From positions 1 to 64,000 of the forward strand of contig NZ_CKYA01000010.1 of assembly GCF_001113365.1 (NCBI RefSeq): a DNA stretch of 64,000 nucleotides, in the 5' to 3' direction. This stretch comes from Streptococcus pneumoniae. GTDB lineage: Bacteria; Bacillota; Bacilli; Lactobacillales; Streptococcaceae. Below the pieces are notes generated by a model. It saw only the letters and a program-made list of their open reading frames with translations. It searched no databases and was not told the origin of the DNA. The stretch's first letter is position 1; the number at the start of each line of letters is the position of its first letter. Positions 34,183-43,482 of this stretch are shown here, piece by piece. Both the position numbers and the translations under genes were made by a program.

Positions 34183-36693
34183 TTACCTTTGAACATTTGG
34201 TGGAAATCCAAAACCGACAGGAGAAGACTGACAACACGTCGCAATCCAATTATCAAGGCTAGTCACTCTAATTTGTCCGATATTATCCATTACTTTACCA
34301 TCTCCAATATAGATACCAACATGTCCATAAGTTCGACCTAACTCTCCACCAGTACTACAACTTTCAACTGCTACAATCATTCCAACTTTTAACTTTGAAC
34401 GATCACTCGTATAAGTAAAGTTACGATACATATCATTCGCATTTCCGCCTATAAAGCCAATACCAGCGTTTTGATATACTTGTGTTACCCACATGGCACA
34501 CCATCCTGGACCTGGAGAAGGTGTAATATAAGCTGCATTTACAATACTTTTTTGAATGGCATCTGATGCCTCATACTCTTTTCCTCCACCTACTGCTCCA
34601 GAAACGCTACCTCCTCCCCTTCCTCCAAGCAAAGACTGATTACTAAATAATGCAGCCATATTCCCTTGGGCTGAAAATAGAGATTGATAATGTTTTAAAT
34701 TATCAGGGTAATTAGCGAAAACTTTATGGACAATGGTATCCATCTCTGTTTTATCTAGTGTCACAATAAGCTTCTTATACAGATATGCTTCTTTACTTTC
34801 GTTCCCTTGGCTGTCTGTAACCGTACGATAGCGAGTCTCAGTTTCCACTCGATAATTTACTTTATACATCGTGTCAAATAACTCTTTCAATGGTGCTTTA
34901 ATATCAGAAAGATTCTTGATTTCGCCATATCTTGAAGTAATATACGAAAGTAACTCATGCACATTATGACCAATATCTCCATGTTTGTGGACAATATACT
35001 CATCATAACCTGGATAACGACTTTGAACATTTTCCAATTCATTATATAAATCAGTTTCTAACTTGGAAAATATTAGATTGATCCCTTTTAAAATCTGCTC
35101 GCTCGACAAATAACTGGTCGCTAGAATACCACTGGTAGAGTTTGCTACTCCACTCATTGAAACACTAGTAAATTGAAACAGAATCATTCCAAAACTAAAA
35201 ATCACTACTGTTGCAATCGCAATCCCTTTTGCTCGTTTACTAATAAATTGCTTTGTAAAGTTTATTCCCTCCAATAAACTTTTTTTGATTCTTTCTTTTA
35301 AGCTGTTGCTAAATGAATTTTTAATAGCTTCTTTCATCTGCTTCTTCTTTTGAAATTTCTTTCTTCTAGCAATTTTTTTAGAATCAATTAGCTTGTTTCT
35401 CTTGTCTACAATATTACGAATAGTAAATGGGATTTTTCTTCTAGATTTTTCTCTTACTAGACTAGATAGACTTTCAAATCGTTTTTCTTTGTGTTTAGTC
35501 GCATACTTTTTAGCACCTTTGAGAAATGTGGAAGCTGTTCTCAATGTTTTTTCAGCAGCTTCTACCCCCTGATTTTCTTCACTACCATAAGATAAATACA
35601 TCCCACCAGCACTAGCAACTTGTGTAGCACCGAGAAACCCAATAGCCTTTTTTTGATTTTTACGCTTACGAGATTTTCTATTTTTGCCTGCCTCTTGTTT
35701 AGTTGATTTTTCAAACACATTCTGAAACCCTGGTGATGTTTTTTGCGTTTTAACAACTTTAGTCTTAACATCCATAGTTTCTTTATTTGAATTTCTCTTA
35801 CTAAAACTATTTATCTCATTGGTTCTGTTCGATAAGTTCCTTTGTTTTTCTTTTTGAATGTTTCTCTTTCGAATTTCTTTTTTATCTACTTGAGGTCTTT
35901 TATGAAAGTTTCTAATTTCCTCTTCAGGAAGTGAAACTGACTTAATAGGTTCAAATTCTCGATTCAGGGTTTGATTTTTATGTTTCTTCCGATAAAATTG
36001 TCTGTTGATTCGATGCCGTCGAATCCTCTTAAAATGATCATTCCCTTGAACATAAGAATTCCCTGTTATATTTTGTCTATAAATCTTTTCTTGAAAATGA
36101 GAAGTAGGTTTTCTTATTTCAGAATGATAGGTCTTATTCCTTTTCCTCTTAGATGAATGAATTGAATATTCAACAGAAGGCAACCCTGTCTCAGTTTCTT
36201 TTATTTTAGTGAATCTCTTGTGTTGTTTACTTTGCTTTCTTTTAGAGAGTGGCATTGTTTGTCTATAACTCCAATGACGCACTGAATCACCTAAAGAATG
36301 ATAGGTACTTGAATGATCTTGGTTTGAACGCTCCGATACTGCATTTGTTAAAGAAGCTATTCTTTTCTTCTTATGCTCTCCACTATTTTCCTCAGTTTGA
36401 GCTGTCGCCTTGTCTATCCCATCTTTACCTTTATCTGGTGCTTCTAATTCTTTTTTAATCAGATAATTCCGTTTTCTATTCTTTCTAGAAGGACGTTCTA
36501 CCCTACATGCAAGATTTTTATTATGGATCTTATCCTGAAAACGATAACCTACCTTCGCAATTTTTTGACTGTAGTCATCAGAAATTTTTCTCCTATAAGA
36601 TAAAACTTCACTTGTTGTACTATCCTTACTTAATGTCTGTTCATCTTTAGCTTTTATCCTTTCATTTAGACTACGTTTCCGTTTTTTTACCAT
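34183..36693 (-). CDS. Conjugation-associated cell-wall hydrolase (CD1108-type)
   Basis: 836 aa. The first ~400 residues are an unusual Lys/Arg-rich cytoplasmic stretch. A membrane helix lies at about residue 490 (GIAIATVVIFSFGMILF), followed by an extracellular alpha-helical region and a C-terminal CHAP/NlpC-like domain with Cys in GPGWCAMWV (about 731) and His in TYGHVGIYIG (about 789). It should open peptidoglycan for the mating channel. It lacks an obvious N-terminal lysozyme domain, unlike CwlT. Confidence 0.82.
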   Translation of the reverse strand: MVKKRKRSLNERIKAKDEQTLSKDSTTSEVLSYRRKISDDYSQKIAKVGYRFQDKIHNKNLACRVERPSRKNRKRNYLIKKELEAPDKGKDGIDKATAQTEENSGEHKKKRIASLTNAVSERSNQDHSSTYHSLGDSVRHWSYRQTMPLSKRKQSKQHKRFTKIKETETGLPSVEYSIHSSKRKRNKTYHSEIRKPTSHFQEKIYRQNITGNSYVQGNDHFKRIRRHRINRQFYRKKHKNQTLNREFEPIKSVSLPEEEIRNFHKRPQVDKKEIRKRNIQKEKQRNLSNRTNEINSFSKRNSNKETMDVKTKVVKTQKTSPGFQNVFEKSTKQEAGKNRKSRKRKNQKKAIGFLGATQVASAGGMYLSYGSEENQGVEAAEKTLRTASTFLKGAKKYATKHKEKRFESLSSLVREKSRRKIPFTIRNIVDKRNKLIDSKKIARRKKFQKKKQMKEAIKNSFSNSLKERIKKSLLEGINFTKQFISKRAKGIAIATVVIFSFGMILFQFTSVSMSGVANSTSGILATSYLSSEQILKGINLIFSKLETDLYNELENVQSRYPGYDEYIVHKHGDIGHNVHELLSYITSRYGEIKNLSDIKAPLKELFDTMYKVNYRVETETRYRTVTDSQGNESKEAYLYKKLIVTLDKTEMDTIVHKVFANYPDNLKHYQSLFSAQGNMAALFSNQSLLGGRGGGSVSGAVGGGKEYEASDAIQKSIVNAAYITPSPGPGWCAMWVTQVYQNAGIGFIGGNANDMYRNFTYTSDRSKLKVGMIVAVESCSTGGELGRTYGHVGIYIGDGKVMDNIGQIRVTSLDNWIATCCQSSPVGFGFPPNVQR

Positions 36694-36696
36694 AGG

Positions 36697-39132
36697 TTAC
36701 AACCTCATTTCTTCTGGTTTCGTAGTCATCTTTTGATAAAGAATCGTGTCTTTCGGGAAATTATCCACAAAGGGAACAATAGTATTTCCAAAAAAGACTA
36801 ATCCTTCTCCAGCCTTTGAATTGGTTACAAATTTTTCTTGATCTTTGGAAATCTTCAGTTTACTCACTAGATATTCTCTATCTCCTGTTGCTTGATTTAA
36901 CATAAGAATAAAATCGGTATTATCAAAAATATTCTCAATTTCCTTACTAGCAAGAAGATCTTTCACATTTTGGGTAATACCTGTTGGAATACCTCCCCAC
37001 TTTCTAAATCTTTTCCATATTTCCACAGAATATTGAGAAGTCTGTTCATCCTTTAATAACAAATGAAACTCATCAATATAATAGCGTGTACTTTTTCCAC
37101 TATTTCGATTCTGAGAGACCTTATTCCATACTTGATCTTGTATGACAAGCATCCCAATTTTCTTTAGCTGGGTTCCTAATTCTTTAATATCAAAGCACAA
37201 AAGTTGTTTATTTAAGTCAATATTTGACTGATGGTTAAAGACATTGAGTGATCCAGAGACGTAGATTTCCATTTCAGTGGCTAGTTTTTTCCCAACTTTT
37301 TCTTCTTGTCCTTTTAATATGTCATATAAATCTTGTAAGATTGGCATATTTTCAGGAATTGGATTACTAAAATATTCTTCATAGATTTTGGGTAAACATC
37401 TATCAATAACTGATTTTTCTTCCGCAGTTAATCCACTACCTCCTACAACTAGTTCCAACATCGACATGATGAAATTCGCTTTATCTTTAAGTGGAGCATC
37501 GCCATCACCATAGTTCATATTGATATCTAAAGGATTCAGGTAGTCCTGACTTTTCGCACTAACTTTAATCACTTCTCCTTTAAATTGCTTTACTAGATTC
37601 CCATATTCTCCTTCAGGATCACAAATAATAATGTCATCATCTGTAGTCAAAATAGCATTTGCCATCTCTCGCTTAGCTGAAAAAGATTTCCCAGATCCTG
37701 GAGTCCCAAGAATAAGACCATTCGGATTCTTTAACATTTTTCTATCAGCCATGATAAGATTATGACTTAAAGCATTTAACCCATAATAAAGACTATTTTC
37801 GGAATTAATAAATAACTCTTCAGTTGTAAAGGGTAAAAACACGGCAGTTGAAGAAGAAGTTAAGCAGCGATTGATTTCAATTTTATTTACCCCCAATGGA
37901 AGGACACTGATAAATCCTTGTTCCTGACTATGATCTAATCGTTTAATCTTACAGTTATGCTTACTAGCAATTGATGATATTTGAGATAAAGTAGCGTCCA
38001 ATTTTTGTAAACTTTTTGCAAAATTCATAAAGATAATCGTCACTACAAACATACGCTCATCACGAGTTTGAAGATCTTTTAGCAACATTTTAATATTATC
38101 TCCATAAGTAATTAAGTCACTAGGCAAAATATCCATATCGTAGCCACTACGGACAGCTTTTTTATTCTCCTCAATTTTCATCCTATCAATATCAGTATTT
38201 TTTCGTTTCACCATTTTAATAGCTTCCGTCTGCTCAATTGCTTTAATATGAAAAGAAATATTGATATTATCGTCAATATCCAAAAACTCTGCAAGCATAC
38301 GGTCTGATAATTCACTAGCTAAAATTTGAATATGGCTCACAGCACCTATATAGGTTCCAAACTTAAAATACCTACTAGGAATAAAATTAAAAGAATCTGG
38401 CGCAATCACGCTTTTCGTACTTTCTCTTGGTTTTAAATCTTTGTAAGAGAAAGAAAAAAACTTATCAGGATTTAAAATATCATGTAAAACTTTCAAACGT
38501 TCAATCCCTGTCAATGATTCTGCTCTTACCCCCATGCTTTTAAGGTTCGATAATAAATCAATTTCTATCCTTTCCAGTCTAGTTCTTGCTTGCTCAACAT
38601 TCGTTGCTTCAATCCCAAAAGTGATATACTTTGATTTCTTTAAACCGTTGTTTCCTTTTGCAAGTTGATTTTTGAGCATATCTCGAAATTCTAAACGAAT
38701 ATCATCGTAACCATCGTTTTTATCTGGTATTTGAATGGCAGCCTTTAACTCAGTATTTCTCCCAATCTGATTAACATATGAAAATTCAATTGTTACAGTA
38801 GGGTCAAATGAATTGAGTACATTCGCAAATTGATTAAAAATCAAATCTTTATCTTCTTCTAATGCTAGTTGATAATTGATATCTTGAAATGAAATACATT
38901 TATTGAAATGAGTTTTATCTAGCTGACAAATACCACTTTTTAACATTCTCAAATATGGTATAGTATCCTCCACGGTATAACGTTTCGGTTCTTTCTTAAA
39001 AATCATATCAATTACAGAATTTTTATCTGTTGCAGAGAGTCTTTTTTCCTTTCTTAACTCACGTTTATTTTCTCTTAAGATTCTCTGACTTTCTAGTAGT
39101 TGTAATTCTTGTGTTTTTCTTTTGTTTTTCAA
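36697..39132 (-). CDS. VirB4-like transfer ATPase
   Basis: 811 aa. Walker A GTPGSGKSFSAKREM is near residue 480 and Walker B RYYIDEFHLLL near 686, in the HerA/FtsK-like VirB4 arrangement. It energises the type IV mating channel. Translation begins at a TTG preceded by AAGGAGG and overlaps the end of the PrgI gene by 68 nt. It is followed 3 bp later by the hydrolase gene. Confidence 0.92.
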   Translation of the reverse strand: MKNKRKTQELQLLESQRILRENKRELRKEKRLSATDKNSVIDMIFKKEPKRYTVEDTIPYLRMLKSGICQLDKTHFNKCISFQDINYQLALEEDKDLIFNQFANVLNSFDPTVTIEFSYVNQIGRNTELKAAIQIPDKNDGYDDIRLEFRDMLKNQLAKGNNGLKKSKYITFGIEATNVEQARTRLERIEIDLLSNLKSMGVRAESLTGIERLKVLHDILNPDKFFSFSYKDLKPRESTKSVIAPDSFNFIPSRYFKFGTYIGAVSHIQILASELSDRMLAEFLDIDDNINISFHIKAIEQTEAIKMVKRKNTDIDRMKIEENKKAVRSGYDMDILPSDLITYGDNIKMLLKDLQTRDERMFVVTIIFMNFAKSLQKLDATLSQISSIASKHNCKIKRLDHSQEQGFISVLPLGVNKIEINRCLTSSSTAVFLPFTTEELFINSENSLYYGLNALSHNLIMADRKMLKNPNGLILGTPGSGKSFSAKREMANAILTTDDDIIICDPEGEYGNLVKQFKGEVIKVSAKSQDYLNPLDINMNYGDGDAPLKDKANFIMSMLELVVGGSGLTAEEKSVIDRCLPKIYEEYFSNPIPENMPILQDLYDILKGQEEKVGKKLATEMEIYVSGSLNVFNHQSNIDLNKQLLCFDIKELGTQLKKIGMLVIQDQVWNKVSQNRNSGKSTRYYIDEFHLLLKDEQTSQYSVEIWKRFRKWGGIPTGITQNVKDLLASKEIENIFDNTDFILMLNQATGDREYLVSKLKISKDQEKFVTNSKAGEGLVFFGNTIVPFVDNFPKDTILYQKMTTKPEEMRL

Positions 39133-39433
39133 GATATACCTCCTTTCTCACTCTGATAGGTGGTTGATAAAATTTATGAAGGTAAATGTATTTAAAGTAT
39201 TTCTCAAAATATAAACCATCCTTTTCAAATAAAGTAATAAAAAAGATAGGTAAAGTCGAAATGATGAGAAATAAAATAGCGACATCATTTGGAAGAAATT
39301 TCCTGATAAATAGATAAATTGGAACTCCTACAAATCCAGCACATGTGAAACCAATCAGCTGTCGTCTAGTGAGGTTAAATGCTACCTTTGTTTTTACTTT
39401 TTTTAAATCCTTTGGTATCGGTACATATCCCAT
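39065..39433 (-). CDS. PrgI-family mating-channel membrane protein
   Basis: 122 aa with two close membrane helices (LIGFTCAGFVGVPIYLFI and AILFLIISTLPIFFITLF) after a short conserved start (GYVPIPKDL), as in PrgI/VirB3-like proteins. The ATG at 39433 has TGGAGGG upstream and follows the stop of the small upstream ORF by one base. An earlier in-frame ATG at 39502 lies inside that ORF and is unlikely. Confidence 0.88.
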   Translation of the reverse strand: MGYVPIPKDLKKVKTKVAFNLTRRQLIGFTCAGFVGVPIYLFIRKFLPNDVAILFLIISTLPIFFITLFEKDGLYFEKYFKYIYLHKFYQPPIRVRKEVYLEKQKKNTRITTTRKSENLKRK

Positions 39434-39434
39434 T

Positions 39435-39551
39435 TCATCCCTCCAATCTACTTTTCTTACACTTTTTCGACCAGTTATAAATTGAGTAACCAATAACTCC
39501 AATTCCTACTAACAAAATAGAAATAGGAAAAATACTTCTATTATCTCTCAT
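39435..39551 (-). CDS. 38-aa single-pass membrane protein of the transfer operon
   Basis: A short ORF with an excellent ribosome site (AAGGAGGAGAAGAA before ATG). Layout: short polar start, one hydrophobic helix (FPISILLVGIGVIGYSIY) and a basic tail (SKKCKKSR). Its TGA stop is one base from the PrgI ATG, so the two are translationally coupled. I do not recognise a family. Position between the TrbL-like and PrgI genes suggests a small channel subunit. Confidence 0.8.
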   Translation of the reverse strand: MRDNRSIFPISILLVGIGVIGYSIYNWSKKCKKSRLEG

Positions 39552-39563
39552 TTCTTCTCCTCC

Positions 39564-40427
39564 TTAATGAGCATTTAAAATACTTTTCGCCAAAGTACCA
39601 CTCTTTAACATCATTAGACCTAATAAAATTGCATAGCCTAAAACCATAAAAATGCTTGCATGAATATCTGTTATCTTAATTGTTTTAACCAATACTGAAT
39701 AGATTCCCAAGCAAATCATTAAAAACAAACCTTGTAATCCAATTGCAAATAAACCTTTGATATAATTCGTCCCTATCTGTCCCCATTCCTTGTTTCCCAT
39801 TGTCGCAAATGGAATTGCTGAAACAGAACAGTAGACATAAATTTCAAACATCCTTCCATAGACTACTAACATAATGATGATAGACATCACTTGTATTGCT
39901 ACTTTTACCAACGATGTCTCTAAAAGTATCATCACTAGTTCACCAAGTTCTTTACTTTTTAGTCCGTCTACCATACTAACTATCTGATCAGATGAAACAG
40001 TGGCAGAGGTATTAATAACCCCTGCCGCCTGATTCACTAAATGCTGGGCGACATCAAAAACTGCCATAGAAAAAGTAAAAGCATGTGATGCTAACCAAAC
40101 TGCTACCCACATTTTGATAATATATTTGAAAAACTCAAAGGTGTCTGTATCGTGCATATTATTTCTTTGCATAACCATATTTATAAGTTCAATGCATAAC
40201 ACCGCAGTTATAATAAGACCTGCAATCGGAATAATCACATTATCATTAATATTTTTTATGAAACTAAACACATCTGAGTTCCAACCCATCGGTGTCTTCC
40301 CTACATCTTTGGCAATACTACCAACTTGGTCATTGATATCAATAAACATTGAATTAAGGTTTGCTTGGATACCTTCGAGGAGAAGTTTCTGAAAGAACTC
40401 TTTTATCTTATCGAAAATTCCAAACAT
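39564..40427 (-). CDS. TrbL/VirB6-like polytopic membrane protein
   Basis: 287 aa with about six membrane helices after a soluble N-terminal stretch (FFQKLLLEGIQANLNSMF). It matches CD1112-type TrbL/VirB6-like proteins: large N-terminal extracellular part, then a helix-rich core ending in LMMLKSGTLAKSIL. It probably forms the inner-membrane pore with the VirB4 and PrgI proteins. Ribosome site lies ahead of the ATG in a tight gene string. Confidence 0.82.
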   Translation of the reverse strand: MFGIFDKIKEFFQKLLLEGIQANLNSMFIDINDQVGSIAKDVGKTPMGWNSDVFSFIKNINDNVIIPIAGLIITAVLCIELINMVMQRNNMHDTDTFEFFKYIIKMWVAVWLASHAFTFSMAVFDVAQHLVNQAAGVINTSATVSSDQIVSMVDGLKSKELGELVMILLETSLVKVAIQVMSIIIMLVVYGRMFEIYVYCSVSAIPFATMGNKEWGQIGTNYIKGLFAIGLQGLFLMICLGIYSVLVKTIKITDIHASIFMVLGYAILLGLMMLKSGTLAKSILNAH

Positions 40428-40439
40428 TCTATTTCCCCC

Positions 40440-40655
40440 TTACTTCAACAAATTTCCAAGTAATGGAATTAGTTTTAGTCCAATCAAGACAATACCTCCT
40501 CCTGCCATCAGTTGTTTGATTCCTTGTGATTTTGCGCCAGGGTTATCGTTCCCATAACCTTCCATCAAGTTAATGACACCCCATGCTCCAAGTCCGGCAC
40601 CAACTGCCATTACCAATATTTTTAAGACATTTACTGCTTGTGCGAAAAACTCCAT
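40440..40655 (-). CDS. Maff2-family small membrane protein
   Basis: 71 aa, two membrane helices (VLKILVMAVGAGLGAWGVINL and MAGGGIVLIGLKLIPLL) joined by a polar loop EGYGNDNPGAKSQG. This is the Maff2/VirB2-like pattern found beside TrbL genes in these ICEs, and it may be a pilin-like or channel subunit. It lies 3 bp after the SSB-like gene. Confidence 0.88.
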   Translation of the reverse strand: MEFFAQAVNVLKILVMAVGAGLGAWGVINLMEGYGNDNPGAKSQGIKQLMAGGGIVLIGLKLIPLLGNLLK

Positions 40656-40658
40656 CTT

Positions 40659-40970
40659 CTATTCCTCCTCGGATTCTTCTTTTGATTCTATCTTATTAAA
40701 TGATTTGACAATAAAATTTCTATAAGTTTTGTCATCTTTCACTCTCTGATTGAAATACCCAAATACATGAACAAAATCATCCTTTGATAATTTCATTACC
40801 TCAGTAACTTTATCCCCGTACACTGCACAATGAATGTATTCTTTTCCTTTTCCGTATCTTTTTACGAGCGTAAAATTTGCGACACTGACTTCTTCTGTAT
40901 CTCTCATAAAAGTAGTCTTAACTGGTGCTTCTATCAGATTGGCATTAATATTTATCATTTCTTTATCCAC
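40659..40970 (-). CDS. Small SSB-like OB-fold protein
   Basis: 103 aa. The single OB-fold (INANLIEAPVKTTF, VANFTLVKRYGKG, HCAVYGDKV, FVHVFGYFNQR) and the acidic SEEE tail resemble single-strand binding proteins. GTG start with GGAGG 7 nt upstream; an internal ATG at codon 5 is too far from it. It is the second SSB-like gene of the element, the other being at 20875. Confidence 0.8.
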   Translation of the reverse strand: MDKEMININANLIEAPVKTTFMRDTEEVSVANFTLVKRYGKGKEYIHCAVYGDKVTEVMKLSKDDFVHVFGYFNQRVKDDKTYRNFIVKSFNKIESKEESEEE

Positions 40971-40984
40971 TGTTATACCTCCAA

Positions 40985-41130
40985 TAAAAAATGCGATTGA
41001 AGAATTATTTCAATCGCTGCGTTCATATATTTTTTCTATTATCTTGTAGGGCTTTTATTTCTTATCATATATTCATATTCTCCTCAAAAATAAAAAGGAC
41101 GACAGAATATCAATCTTCCATCGTCTTTTT
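40985..41130 (-). promoter_or_regulatory. Leader with two tandem T-tailed hairpins before the SSB-like gene
   Basis: First hairpin 41092-41130 (GACGA / TCGTC core, flanked by A and T tracts), second 40985-41017 (GCGATTGAA / TTTCAATCGC, then six T). Between them GAGGAG is followed by a tiny ORF of nine codons (MIRNKSPTR). The arrangement resembles a leader-peptide attenuator but may be chance. Confidence 0.5.
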
Positions 41131-41215
41131 AGGTTCTATTTGACATAAAAATCTTAATCTAACTTATTTTTTTAGATTATCAAATATCACTTTTAATAAA
41201 TATCTATATCTTGCA

Positions 41216-43000
41216 TCATCGTAATCTTGTAATGATACTATTTTCATTTAACTCAACCTTTCCCCTTTGTTTGATATAGCCTTCAATATCAAAGATGTTC
41301 CTCTTATCATAGTCTTCTAAAAGTTTATAATTCTTATGTTTTGTAATGTCAAACTTATCAGATAAAAAAGGTCTAACACCTCTTAATTGAAAGATACATT
41401 TTCCTCCATCCATAACGGTAATTTCATCTTGACTCATGAGATCCTTCCCAACTTTTTGATAATTCAGCCCAAAGCTCTTTTGGTTGGATCTAGTTTCAGA
41501 TGTGTTATATAAATCAATCGTTTCTTTACCAAGTGTCTCAGATAATTCTTTTAAGGTTGTCTTTTCCTTTCCACCAAGAAATAGAGTACTGTCACAATTT
41601 CCTACAATAGTATCCGCATTGTCTTTATAAATAGCTTTAAGTTGTGACTGAGCTTGTAAGATAATGCTTGCAGAAATTTCTCTACTACGGATAGTCGCAA
41701 TTAACTTTTCAAATTTTGGAATCAAACCGATGTTTGGAAATTCATCAAGAAGACATCTCACATGGACAGGTAATCTTCCACCATACACATCATCAGCTTT
41801 ATCACATAATAAATTAAACAGCTGAGAATACATGATAGACACTACAAAATTAAACGTATCATCTGTATCAGAAATAATAACGAACAAGGCTGTTTTACGG
41901 TCTCCAAGTCTATCCAGCTCTAGTTCATCTTCCATCATTAAATCTCTAAGTTCTTGTATATCAAAGGGAGCTAATCTTGCTCCACAACTAATTAGAATGG
42001 ATTTAGCAGTTTTTCCTGCAGCTAGTTTATATTTCTTGTACTGCTTGACTGCAAAATGAGTTGGATTACGCTTCTCCAATGCTTCAAATAAACGGTCTAT
42101 TGGATTCATATAACTTTCGTCTTCTTCTCTGACCTCTGAGGCATCAATCATATCAAGCAAGGTCGCAAAATTCTTCTCTTCTTTCGGAGCTTCATACCAA
42201 ATATAACCAATTAACGCTGTATAATAAAGTTTTTCTGCTTTAACCCAAAAATCTTCTCCTGACTTTTCTCCATCTCCTTTCGTATTAGCAATGATTGTCT
42301 GAACCAGTTTTAAAATATCTTTTTCAGAATGTAAATAAGCAAATGGATTATACTTCATACTCTTTTTGAAGTTGATAGTATTAAGAATTCTTATCTCATA
42401 GCCATTATCTTTCAGCATTTTCCCACATTCTAAAACAATAGTTCCCTTTGGATCAGTAACGCAATAAGAAGAATGCATTTGCATAAGATTTGGTTTAACA
42501 TAAAATCGTGTTTTCCCACTCCCAGAACCACCAATCACTAAGACATTCTTATTTCGAGCATATTTAGGATTTTTAGGGCGACCATTCATCGTTATGCGTT
42601 CTGTTTGGGTTAGCAATATGTTATTTTTAAAATCTTCATCAATATAAGGTTCTATATCTGATAGTTTCCCCCATCTAGCGGAACCATATTCTTTTCCTTG
42701 TCGAAATTTTTTCGAATTTTTCCCTTTTGAAACTACGATAAGCTTCATGAGAAATGCTAGAAATACTCCTACCAAAATATCAACTAAATGCACACTAGGT
42801 ATGAAAGAAAGTTTTTGTATCTCTAGTATTCCCTGAAAAATTTTATCAATCACATCCCCACCAACATAACTTTGTACATGGTGTGACAAGATATTCCCTA
42901 TATACCAGAATACAAGATACGGTAGATTCTGTTTAACAAACATTGACTTATTCTGTATTTTGAGACTGTTTTTTATATCTTTTAACATTTTATCCATCAT
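41216..43000 (-). CDS. VirD4/TraG-type coupling protein
   Basis: 594 aa with two N-terminal membrane segments, Walker A GGSGSGKTRF (about 160) and Walker B VRCLLDEFPNIG (about 420), as in type IV coupling proteins. It brings the relaxase-DNA complex to the channel. The ATG overlaps the stop of the PcfB-like gene, which is its usual partner. Confidence 0.94.
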   Translation of the reverse strand: MMDKMLKDIKNSLKIQNKSMFVKQNLPYLVFWYIGNILSHHVQSYVGGDVIDKIFQGILEIQKLSFIPSVHLVDILVGVFLAFLMKLIVVSKGKNSKKFRQGKEYGSARWGKLSDIEPYIDEDFKNNILLTQTERITMNGRPKNPKYARNKNVLVIGGSGSGKTRFYVKPNLMQMHSSYCVTDPKGTIVLECGKMLKDNGYEIRILNTINFKKSMKYNPFAYLHSEKDILKLVQTIIANTKGDGEKSGEDFWVKAEKLYYTALIGYIWYEAPKEEKNFATLLDMIDASEVREEDESYMNPIDRLFEALEKRNPTHFAVKQYKKYKLAAGKTAKSILISCGARLAPFDIQELRDLMMEDELELDRLGDRKTALFVIISDTDDTFNFVVSIMYSQLFNLLCDKADDVYGGRLPVHVRCLLDEFPNIGLIPKFEKLIATIRSREISASIILQAQSQLKAIYKDNADTIVGNCDSTLFLGGKEKTTLKELSETLGKETIDLYNTSETRSNQKSFGLNYQKVGKDLMSQDEITVMDGGKCIFQLRGVRPFLSDKFDITKHKNYKLLEDYDKRNIFDIEGYIKQRGKVELNENSIITRLR

Positions 43001-43482
43001 AGACTCTGCTCTTTCTGTTTGTTTTTTATCTTATCTTTAAAAAGTACTTCTTTTATAACAGATTTGAAATGACTGAGTTGTTTACGAATCGATTCTTTTC
43101 TCTCTTCTTTCTTATCAATAGTCTTTAAAACTTGCTGGAAGGCTTTATTCATAACCTGTGTATCCTTAGCTTGAAAAAATACAGAATGTATCCCCGTTTT
43201 CTTATCTCTCATAATAGAAAATTTCACGCCGTATTTATTCAGCACCTTCTTTAGTTCTTTTAATTCAGTATCCTTTACTTCAATATCTTCCAATTGTCCT
43301 TTCTTTACCATATTTTTCAGTTTTGTTTTACTTCCTTTAGCTTGTATAAACTTTTTGAAACCACCATACAATTTACCTTTTTTCATCAATTTCTTCAAAA
43401 TTTTTAGTATTTCTCTTGAGCTAGCTTTTGCGACTTGTATTTCAAGATTCAAACTTTTACTACTAATCTCTTCGTTAATCAT
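42997..43482 (-). CDS. PcfB-like (DUF3801) protein
   Basis: 161 aa, basic, with the central pattern KKMVKKGQ ... DTELKELKKVLNKYGVKFSI and VFFQAKDTQVMNKAF, as in PcfB/DUF3801 proteins, which lie next to VirD4 and help relaxosome docking. It overlaps both the upstream Rep gene (4 nt) and the downstream coupling-protein gene. Confidence 0.85.
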   Translation of the reverse strand: MINEEISSKSLNLEIQVAKASSREILKILKKLMKKGKLYGGFKKFIQAKGSKTKLKNMVKKGQLEDIEVKDTELKELKKVLNKYGVKFSIMRDKKTGIHSVFFQAKDTQVMNKAFQQVLKTIDKKEERKESIRKQLSHFKSVIKEVLFKDKIKNKQKEQSL

